From an uncultured Prevotella sp. (GTDB lineage: Bacteria; Bacteroidota; Bacteroidia; Bacteroidales; Bacteroidaceae), in assembly GCA_900765465.1 (NCBI GenBank), contig CAAFRM010000013.1, positions 1 to 6,757 on the forward strand: 6,757 bases of DNA, given 5' to 3'. The notes under the pieces were generated by a model. It saw only the letters and a program-made list of their open reading frames with translations. It was not told the origin of the DNA and did no database searches. This document shows, piece by piece, positions 1-5,719 of this stretch (position 1 is the stretch's first letter; every line of letters starts with the position of its first letter). Made by a program: the position numbers and the translations under genes.

Positions 1-1151
1 TTGCAGGCAAAATGAGTATGGCCGCAGAAGAGTTCATATCCTCCCTTGAATGGCTTCAAAAGAGATAACAGCAGCGAGAGACGGGAAGAGGAATAATGCC
101 CCTGCTCATTGGCATTGGTTAGCGGCTTCGCCTTGCTGAAAGGCGCATTGCCGAAGGTAAACGGGATATGATAGCAGAGCACCACCTTCATATCCTTTGG
201 CGTGAGGGCCAAATCCTGCTTCAGCCATTTTACCTGGCGTTCACGCAGTTCGCCCGGCGAATAATAGGCCATTCCACGATGGAAAAAGCAGTTGTTGATA
301 CAGACGTAATGCACATCGCCACGATTGAAGGAAAAATCGGTAGGACCGAAATTCTCTTCCCATTTGCGGCGGTAGAGTGCCTTGCCATCCTGGTCGTGAT
401 TGCCGATAACGGAGAAGAGGCGCATCTCGGAAGAACCCAATGCCTGGCGTATCTGACGCTCCAGCTTGGCGTTGTAGCCGCCATAATACTGCACGTCATC
501 ACCCATGCTCAATCCATATACGGGAGTACCGGCAAGAAGACTCTGGATGGTCTGTTTGATATCTGCCATGGTTTGGGTGGTGAATCTTTCTACATCGCTC
601 TTCTTGATGGGATTATCATTCGGAGAAGTATAATAGGGGCTGTAGGCATTGGTAACCTGCGGGTCGCCGATGACTATCATCTTATAATGCGTCTCCTTGC
701 CGCCAGGCAATCTGCGCAGCGTAAAATTATAGATTTTCTTCTTCTTGGATACAGTCTGGTAGAAATAAGCCGTGCGGTCGGTTGCCGAATGAGTAGGTAC
801 CTCGCAATCGGCAGGCACGGAATAATAGATGAAGCGAGCCAAACTGTCTCGCTTCATCTTATATCGTCCGTGGGAATCGGTCTTTACGCAGTTGAATCCA
901 TCGCTCACGATGACTCCAGCCACTCCCCTTCCCTCGGTATCTTTCAAGGTACCTGATATTCTGAAATCAGGCTTTGCTACAGGCTGCTTCTTCAACGTAT
1001 CAGCCACCTGCGGCTTCTGCCTGTTCACCAGCACGGGCACCTTGACAGGAAGCTTATCCGCATATTTGAGAAGACGCAAGGTAACTCCTATTGCCACGAG
1101 AACGCAGCAAACGAAGACGATGATACCTGTATAAATCTGATTTCGTTTCAT
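1..1151 (-). CDS. Calcineurin-like metallophosphoesterase, membrane-anchored, with carboxypeptidase-regulatory-like N-terminal domain (3' end beyond window)
   Basis: I translated this frame by hand: 383 residues with no stop before the window edge, so the C-terminus is missing. The ATG at 1149-1151 is followed by a Lys-Arg pair and a hydrophobic segment (about residues 7-28), probably an uncleaved membrane anchor or signal peptide with the enzyme outside the cytoplasm. Residues 64-98 look like the small beta-sandwich found at the N-terminus of such enzymes (ISGTLKDTEGRGVAGV, then TDSHGRY). The catalytic domain shows the metallophosphoesterase motifs in order: GDPQ (162-165), GDD (217-219), GNHD (250-253), YHIPF with His328, and GHTH (377-380). 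The first motif has Gln where the classical D-x-H has His. The family hydrolyses phosphomono- or phosphodiesters using a two-metal centre; the substrate here is unknown. Many relatives carry a further C-terminal domain, which would lie off the window. The gene starts 15 bases after the DUF3108 stop, with a weak GAAGG before the ATG, so it is the distal gene of that operon. Confidence 0.9.
   Translation of the reverse strand, partial: MKRNQIYTGIIVFVCCVLVAIGVTLRLLKYADKLPVKVPVLVNRQKPQVADTLKKQPVAKPDFRISGTLKDTEGRGVAGVIVSDGFNCVKTDSHGRYKMKRDSLARFIYYSVPADCEVPTHSATDRTAYFYQTVSKKKKIYNFTLRRLPGGKETHYKMIVIGDPQVTNAYSPYYTSPNDNPIKKSDVERFTTQTMADIKQTIQSLLAGTPVYGLSMGDDVQYYGGYNAKLERQIRQALGSSEMRLFSVIGNHDQDGKALYRRKWEENFGPTDFSFNRGDVHYVCINNCFFHRGMAYYSPGELRERQVKWLKQDLALTPKDMKVVLCYHIPFTFGNAPFSKAKPLTNANEQGHYSSSRLSLLLSLLKPFKGGYELFCGHTHFAC
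827..859. repeat. Perfect 12-bp inverted repeat inside the phosphoesterase gene
   Basis: The arms AGATGAAGCGAG (827-838) and CTCGCTTCATCT (848-859) are exact reverse complements separated by a 9-base loop. They cover codons of about residues 98-108 of the phosphoesterase, at the end of the N-terminal beta-sandwich. No T-run follows on either strand, so it does not look like an intrinsic terminator. The repeat is read directly from the sequence; any function is unknown. Confidence 0.7.
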
Positions 1152-1166
1152 TTACCTTCGAGATTT

Positions 1167-1979
1167 TTACTTCACGATAGAACTGAACGGATTGCGGGTT
1201 CCCTTGGCACCCACCAGGAATGCCTTGGCACTACCGAACTTCAGGAACATGTCGAGACGTACTGGCACATGGTTCTCATCATCGGTGATGTAGAAATCAA
1301 CTATCTTCTTCCATTTCTCGTCCTTCAGTTCCATATATTCCAGGCGCAGGCAGCGATACTTGATGCCATTATCCGCCTTCACGGTTACCTTGCCGCCAAA
1401 CTTCAACTGCGCAGGAGTGCGTCCGTTACCATCACAGATAGGGAATCTTACGCTGTGTCCCTTCTTCCAGTTGGCTGGATCGAAGCTGCGGGCACGCAGG
1501 AAGATGTTCATCATGTCGAATACGCAGTCGTCGTAAGAAGCCTTCTTGTGCTTATGCTCGCCGTGCTTGTTCTGATAATGCAAATTTACATTGCACTTGC
1601 CGCCCGCATAGTTGTAGAAAACCTCATCCACCGTATATCGCTTGCCTTCGCGGGCACCCTTGCGGAAATACATAGGAGCCATATCGGTGCCTGTATAGCA
1701 GAGCAACGTATCGCGGAGAACGAAGAAATCGTCCACCTTCTTATTACCACGGGTTACAAGCGAACCGCGATAGGCTGGCTTGCCCTTGTGGGTGGTCTGT
1801 ACCACCGACATGCTGGCTGTGCCCGCCTTTACCCATACAAACTTCCAGTTGTAATAGAGATTGTAAGTCAGGAATTCTCCCGACTTAAAAGCCGTATTAC
1901 GGAAAGTACACTGGGCCGATACAGAAGTATTGACCAAAAGTAGCAACATGGCTACTATAAATGACTTAAGTAACTTCAT
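1167..1979 (-). CDS. Exported DUF3108 family protein
   Basis: The gene encodes 270 residues. The N-terminus is a typical Sec signal peptide: Lys residues at 3 and 5, a hydrophobic core at about 7-17, and a likely signal peptidase I site after SVSA (Ala22), giving a mature protein of about 248 residues in the periplasm or beyond. The mature part opens with the pattern typical of DUF3108 proteins (SGEFLTYNLYYNWKFVWVKA, 33-52) and continues as alternating beta-strands, which suggests an all-beta fold. It has six Cys (24, 94, 129, 152, 182, 210), which could form disulfides outside the cytoplasm, and a His cluster at 134, 139, 142 and 144. The family has no settled function. The start ATG lies 6 bases after the upstream lipoprotein stop, in TAAGAGGATATG; the purine run is too close to be an ideal Shine-Dalgarno. 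This tight spacing indicates co-transcription, and possibly translational coupling, with the lipoprotein gene. Family assignment is by pattern recognition. Confidence 0.85.
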   Translation of the reverse strand: MKLLKSFIVAMLLLLVNTSVSAQCTFRNTAFKSGEFLTYNLYYNWKFVWVKAGTASMSVVQTTHKGKPAYRGSLVTRGNKKVDDFFVLRDTLLCYTGTDMAPMYFRKGAREGKRYTVDEVFYNYAGGKCNVNLHYQNKHGEHKHKKASYDDCVFDMMNIFLRARSFDPANWKKGHSVRFPICDGNGRTPAQLKFGGKVTVKADNGIKYRCLRLEYMELKDEKWKKIVDFYITDDENHVPVRLDMFLKFGSAKAFLVGAKGTRNPFSSIVK

Positions 1980-1985
1980 ATCCTC

Positions 1986-3965
1986 TTACATTTTAGGAAT
2001 GTACTGGATGCCGAGTTTGGCGGCACGCTGTGCATTCTGGTTTTTAACTTTCTTTTCCTTGTCTGGCTTCTGCTTGGTGATGGCTCCCGGCTTCTGTCGG
2101 GAGAGTTCACGAGCCGTAGGATCCCAGCTTTCGGTAAGATCCCACTTAGCCTTGCATTCTATCTCTTCCGGATAGTAATACACCTCTTCGGCCTGCTGAT
2201 CCTTGTCGTAATCGCCCGTATCCCACACGCCATTGTCATTTCTATCTACAATGAGACGCATGTAATACTTCTGCGGTTTCAGATAATAGAACTCGGCAAC
2301 GCCATTCACCGCCTTCACCTGCTTCACCATCTTATCCTGGGAATCAAGAAGTTGCACCAGGAGTGGCTGGTCGTGGAGCGAAGTGATGTTGACCAGCAGG
2401 GTGCCGTAGGTATCCAGCGAGTTGACCTTGAAGCCCTGCTTGATAGGCTTGGAAGCCAATCCATAGATATCCTCAAAGGCAGCAGAATCTACCTCCAGAC
2501 TATATTCTATATCCGGGCGCCACTCGCCCCGCAGTTCATATCTTCTGTTTCCTGCCGGCAGAAATTCCATCGGTGCCCGATACCAGAGGGTATCATGCTT
2601 GGCATAAAGATGGATGGCGGCAGTATCTGCCTTTGCCAGAGGAGTTGGGAAGGTGAAAAAGATGTTCTTGTCGGGGTCCAGCTGCGATGACACGCTCAGT
2701 TGCACATCGAGCGGCTTTACCTGCATCACCGAATCGTATGGTTCGCCCTTCTTCTTCTTTTTCTCCTGCTTCTTGGTCCATGCAGCCAACTCCTTTTCCA
2801 AAGCCTTCATTCGCTTGGCGTATGGTTCCTTGGAGAGGATTTCCTGGGTGGAATCGGTTTTATTGACCAGCACTCCCGTACTGTCGGTCATGCGATAGGT
2901 GATGTCCATGAGCAATGTATCCTGGTTCACCAATGCCGTATCCTTGAGCCAATAGGTTATCGTATCCTTCTTCTCGGATGCTTCTATCAGGAAAGCATCC
3001 TGAGCATCGAAGTTAAGTCCCTTGATCTGTGGCAGGATGGAATCTCCATAACTGAAGAACAGCGAGAAACAGTTAGCTTTCTGCCGCTCTGCCTTCAGGA
3101 AATATCTGTCTGTAAGCGGCTCAGTGAAAGCCTTCAGCACGATGTTGTCTGGCAGGAAGTGGGTATATTTCACAGGGTCAATCGACTTGATGTGGAGTGA
3201 ATCTATCCAGGTGGTATCCTGCCTTATATCCGGTTTGCTGGATGGCACGATAATGTCGTGTGAGAAAGCAATCTTCTCGCTCTTCTGATTGAACATGTAG
3301 TTGCCATCCATATCCTGCAGGGCATAGATGCGATAAGAACCCGGTGCCACACCCTTGATGACGAAGCGGCCACGGCTGTCGGTGCGGCTCACACGAAGCA
3401 TCGGCTTGGTGCGGAAGGCAGAGTCGGCATGGTCGGCATACAAACCTACCAGGATGCCCTTGATAGGCTCCAGATTCTCTGATTCGAGCACACATCCCGA
3501 CACCTCCATGGTATCAATCACCTCGCCCGTGGAGAAACTGTAGGTATAGTTTCCCATCGGATTGCCCTCGTTGTTATCGCTGATGGCATCCGAGAAGTCG
3601 ATGGTGTAGGTGGTGTTGGGCTTGAGGGAATCGACGAGCGAAATGGAGATTCGCTTTCCGCCTCCCTTGATTTCAGGCACTTCCAGCTGCGGAGGCGACA
3701 CCACTACCTTCTCAGAAGGATTATCCAGCTTGATGAACTCATCGAAGTAGATATTGATTTTCTTCTGATTCACTTTCGTGGCACCGTCGCCCGGCGTGGC
3801 TCCTACCACCTTGGGAGGAGTCTCGTCAAACCATCCGCCATCGGGCTGTCCCATCTTGGCACAGGAAGCCAACAGCAGGAGGACCAGCAGATAGAAGGGC
3901 AAAAACAGGGAGTTTGCCTTCATCCGATGCACCAACAGGTTCTTTATAGCGTTCTTATTCATCAT
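1986..3965 (-). CDS. Multidomain lipoprotein with SbsA-type Ig-like and carboxypeptidase-regulatory-like modules
   Basis: The gene encodes 659 residues. A hydrophobic segment (about 20-33) ends in a lipobox, LLASC, with Cys35 as the lipidated residue, so the protein is exported and membrane-tethered. After Cys35 comes GQPDGGWFDETPPKVV, a lead-in I recall from related Bacteroidales lipoproteins. Domains in order: an Ig-like Big_5/SbsA-type domain (about 48-146, with NIYFDEFI and the closing YTYSFSTG); a carboxypeptidase-regulatory-like beta-sandwich (about 153-241, with DSRGRFVIKGVAPGSYRIYA and an Asp-rich DMDGNY loop); a less clear beta-rich region (245-375); a Lys/Glu-rich helical linker (383-406); a second Ig-like domain (415-515); a second beta-sandwich (519-600) with a DRNDNGVWD loop; and a basic tail (620-650). 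No catalytic motif is visible; a structural, adhesive or scaffold role is possible. Two ATGs stand at the start (3963-3965 and the next codon), and Met15 (3921-3923) would give a more usual signal-peptide length, so the true start is uncertain. It lies 63 bases after GH3 and 6 bases before DUF3108. Confidence 0.88.
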   Translation of the reverse strand: MMNKNAIKNLLVHRMKANSLFLPFYLLVLLLLASCAKMGQPDGGWFDETPPKVVGATPGDGATKVNQKKINIYFDEFIKLDNPSEKVVVSPPQLEVPEIKGGGKRISISLVDSLKPNTTYTIDFSDAISDNNEGNPMGNYTYSFSTGEVIDTMEVSGCVLESENLEPIKGILVGLYADHADSAFRTKPMLRVSRTDSRGRFVIKGVAPGSYRIYALQDMDGNYMFNQKSEKIAFSHDIIVPSSKPDIRQDTTWIDSLHIKSIDPVKYTHFLPDNIVLKAFTEPLTDRYFLKAERQKANCFSLFFSYGDSILPQIKGLNFDAQDAFLIEASEKKDTITYWLKDTALVNQDTLLMDITYRMTDSTGVLVNKTDSTQEILSKEPYAKRMKALEKELAAWTKKQEKKKKKGEPYDSVMQVKPLDVQLSVSSQLDPDKNIFFTFPTPLAKADTAAIHLYAKHDTLWYRAPMEFLPAGNRRYELRGEWRPDIEYSLEVDSAAFEDIYGLASKPIKQGFKVNSLDTYGTLLVNITSLHDQPLLVQLLDSQDKMVKQVKAVNGVAEFYYLKPQKYYMRLIVDRNDNGVWDTGDYDKDQQAEEVYYYPEEIECKAKWDLTESWDPTARELSRQKPGAITKQKPDKEKKVKNQNAQRAAKLGIQYIPKM

Positions 3966-4028
3966 TATTATCTGTATTTCTAAGGTATCCCCCCTCTCCT
4001 ATCTGCTGCCAGAAAGAAGAGAAAGGTA

Positions 4029-5537
4029 TTACTGGTTCATGATGAGCATCTCATCTATGTTCTTGCGACTGTTGCTCAGGCGAGGAATCTTGTGCTGGCC
4101 ACCCAGCTTGCCCTTGCTCTTGAGCCACTCGTTGAAGAGTCCCGGCTTAGCCTTGACTATCTCCAGATGCTGCAGGGTGACGTCGTGGAATCGCTTCGCC
4201 TCGTAATCGCTGTTGATTTCCTGCAACTTCTGGTCGAGCAACCGGGCGAACTCATCCAGGCTGGCTGGTTCCTGAGAGAACTCGATGAGCCACTGGTGGC
4301 GGCACTTGGCATTGCTGTCCATATAAACCGGAGCGGCGGTATATTCTGCCACCTGGGCTCCCGTCTTCTCGCAAGCATAGGCCAATCCCTTTTCGGCATT
4401 ATCCATGATCAGTTCCTCGCCAAAGGCGTTGATGAAATACTTGGTACGACCCGTGATGACAAACTTATATGGGTTCACGCTGGTAAACTGCACCGTATCG
4501 CCTATCATATAGCGCCACAAGCCGCAGGATGTGGTGATGACCATGGCATAGTTCTTGCCCACTTCCACGCCCCAAAGCGGAACGACGGTAGGATTATCGC
4601 TGCCAAACTCATCCATCGGGATGAACTCGTAGAACACGTCGTAATCTATCATGAGCGACATGGCAGGGTCTGTAGGGTCGTCCTGCAAGCCGAAGAAGCC
4701 CTCGCTGGCATTGTAGGTCTCCATGTAATGCATGTTAGGAGAAGTAATGAGCTGCTCATACTGCTTGCGGTAAGGCGTGAAGGCGATGCCGCCATGGAAA
4801 AACACCTCCAGGTTTGGCCACACTTCCTCCAGATGCTTCTTGCCGGAAAGCTCCATCACACGCACCAACACACTGAGCATCCAGCTAGGAACACCCGAGA
4901 TATTGGTCACGTTCTTGTTCAGGGTTTCATGGGCAATGCGGTCGCGCTTCACCTCGAAGTCGCTGAGCAGAGCCGTCTCCTTCTTTGGCACGCGCACCAT
5001 GTTGGCAAGCGGATTAATGTTCTCGATGAGGATGGCGCTCAAGTCGCCCACCAGACTACCCGACACATTATAATTAGGCGAATGGCTACCGCCGAGAATC
5101 AGGCTCTTGCCATCGAAAATCTTGCTCTTAGGATTATTGCGCAGATAATATGCCACGGCATCAAAGCCACCTTTGTAATGGATGTTCTGCAATCCATCCT
5201 GCGAAACAGGAATAAACTTACTCTTGTCGTTGGTGGTACCCGAAGATTTGGCAAACCACTTCACCTGTCCCGGCCAAAGGATATCCTTTTCACCATGTCG
5301 CATACGGTCGATATCCCCCTTCAATTCCTCGTAGGTGTTGACCGGCACATTTTGGGCAAACTTCTCGTAACTGTTTGTTGTATTGAGCAAATGCTTCACA
5401 CCATACTCGGTGTTTTTTCCCGATGCCAAAAGGCGCATCAGTACATCATGCTGCAATGTCTCTGCATCATGTACATACTTCTCCAAGCTCTTCTGGCGAG
5501 GCTTGAAAACATTACTTACTATCGTTGTTAAACTCAT
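4029..5537 (-). CDS. GH3 family acyl-adenylating / amide synthetase-like protein
   Basis: The gene encodes 502 residues with no signal peptide, so the product is cytoplasmic. It belongs to the GH3 branch of the adenylate-forming (ANL) superfamily, known from plants, where members activate a carboxylic acid such as jasmonate or indole-acetate with ATP and join it to an amino acid. The nucleotide-binding signatures are present in order: SSGTTNDKSKFIPV (98-111, the P-loop-like motif), YNASEG (275-280), WRYMIGDTV (341-349), ITGRTKYFIN (361-370), and a C-terminal QHKIPRL (481-487) resembling the Q-x-K-x-P-R of plant enzymes, with Lys483 as a candidate catalytic lysine. Length is slightly below the roughly 550-600 residues of plant GH3 proteins. 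All key motifs look intact, so an active enzyme is likely, but the acid and the acceptor cannot be deduced, and the plant-hormone-based names used for such genes should not be taken as function. A promoter candidate and an rnc terminator lie upstream, so this gene probably opens a new transcription unit. Confidence 0.93.
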   Translation of the reverse strand: MSLTTIVSNVFKPRQKSLEKYVHDAETLQHDVLMRLLASGKNTEYGVKHLLNTTNSYEKFAQNVPVNTYEELKGDIDRMRHGEKDILWPGQVKWFAKSSGTTNDKSKFIPVSQDGLQNIHYKGGFDAVAYYLRNNPKSKIFDGKSLILGGSHSPNYNVSGSLVGDLSAILIENINPLANMVRVPKKETALLSDFEVKRDRIAHETLNKNVTNISGVPSWMLSVLVRVMELSGKKHLEEVWPNLEVFFHGGIAFTPYRKQYEQLITSPNMHYMETYNASEGFFGLQDDPTDPAMSLMIDYDVFYEFIPMDEFGSDNPTVVPLWGVEVGKNYAMVITTSCGLWRYMIGDTVQFTSVNPYKFVITGRTKYFINAFGEELIMDNAEKGLAYACEKTGAQVAEYTAAPVYMDSNAKCRHQWLIEFSQEPASLDEFARLLDQKLQEINSDYEAKRFHDVTLQHLEIVKAKPGLFNEWLKSKGKLGGQHKIPRLSNSRKNIDEMLIMNQ

Positions 5538-5547
5538 ATCTAGATAT
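5536..5547. repeat. 12-bp perfect palindrome overlapping the GH3 start codon
   Basis: ATATCTAGATAT is its own reverse complement and includes the first two bases of the GH3 ATG (5535-5537, minus strand). It lies inside the probable short leader of the GH3 mRNA. It could be a dimeric-protein binding site or simply AT-rich leader sequence; a palindrome of this length is expected about once or twice by chance in a window this size. Confidence 0.4.
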
Positions 5548-5567
5548 ATATACCTTTAAAGTAGATG

Positions 5568-5599
5568 CAAAAGTAATTCAATCTTTTGATATAGAGAAA
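5568..5599 (-). promoter_or_regulatory. Candidate Bacteroidetes-type promoter of the GH3 gene
   Basis: On the minus strand TACTTTTG (5568-5575) matches the Bacteroidetes -7 consensus TAnnTTTG recognised by the primary sigma factor of this phylum. Twenty bases upstream is TTTC (5596-5599), one mismatch from the -33 TTTG. Transcription would start near 5560-5562, leaving a leader of about 23-25 bases before the ATG. The site sits between the rnc terminator and the GH3 gene, where a promoter is expected. Confidence 0.6.
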
Positions 5600-5627
5600 G
5601 TTTTTACTGTTTTTTAATACAAATAAG

Positions 5628-5678
5628 AAAAAATACTCCCATGAGCCGCATCAATGATGCCTTCTCATGGGAGTATTT
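5628..5678 (-). terminator. Intrinsic terminator of rnc
   Basis: Perfect 15-bp arms, AAATACTCCCATGAG (5631-5645) and CTCATGGGAGTATTT (5664-5678), enclose an 18-base loop that itself contains a 5-bp stem (GCATC 5648-5652 with GATGC 5656-5660). Read on the minus strand, the second arm runs into six consecutive T (5628-5633), three of which pair in the stem, followed by further T-rich sequence. It begins about 40 bases after the rnc stop, as expected for a rho-independent terminator. In the plus direction the following sequence is less T-rich and no plus-strand gene is present. Confidence 0.88.
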
Positions 5679-5696
5679 CTCTTTAATGTAGCTTAG

Positions 5697-5716
5697 TTAT
5701 ATCTTATGAGATATAA
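5697..5716. repeat. Small AT-rich hairpin directly after the rnc stop
   Basis: TTATATCT (5697-5704) and AGATATAA (5709-5716) form an 8-bp stem with a TATG loop, three bases beyond the rnc stop codon. It is AT-rich and weak alone; it may protect the mRNA 3' end or be incidental next to the strong terminator further on. Confidence 0.4.
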
Positions 5717-5719
5717 AAA

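Larger units (their letters stand above)
1..5562 (-). other. Probable transcription unit: GH3, lipoprotein, DUF3108, phosphoesterase
   Basis: All four genes run in the same direction, separated by 63, 6 and 15 bases. No terminator-like hairpin with a T-run is visible in any gap. The 63-base gap (3966-4028) holds a six-G tract on the minus strand and TACCTTTC at its upstream end, which resembles a -7 box but has no TTTG-like partner, so a separate promoter there is not supported. Co-transcription of the last three genes is very likely; inclusion of GH3 is likely but less certain. The 3' end of the unit lies outside the window. Confidence 0.6.

Noticed and set aside
168..956. A 262-codon plus-strand frame opposite the phosphoesterase gene
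   Set aside because: It is also in codon register with the minus-strand gene, which carries all the metallophosphoesterase motifs. The same bias explains it.
1269..1943. A 224-codon plus-strand frame opposite the DUF3108 gene
   Set aside because: It is in codon register with a gene that has a signal peptide and a family pattern; no independent coding evidence.
2544..2565. Palindrome CTGCCGGCAG inside the lipoprotein gene
   Set aside because: A 10-bp palindrome is expected several times by chance in a window of this size and it lies within clear coding sequence.
3966..4028. A separate promoter before the lipoprotein gene
   Set aside because: TACCTTTC (4021-4028) resembles a -7 box but lacks the final G and has no TTTG-like element about 20 bases upstream. 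The gap is short and without a terminator, so read-through from GH3 is simpler.
4092..5531. A 479-codon open frame on the plus strand, opposite almost the whole GH3 gene
   Set aside because: It is in exact codon register with the GH3 gene, so its stops can only arise from sense TTA, CTA or TCA codons, which this gene avoids. The translation shows no domain pattern, while the minus strand encodes clear GH3 motifs. The long frame reflects codon bias.
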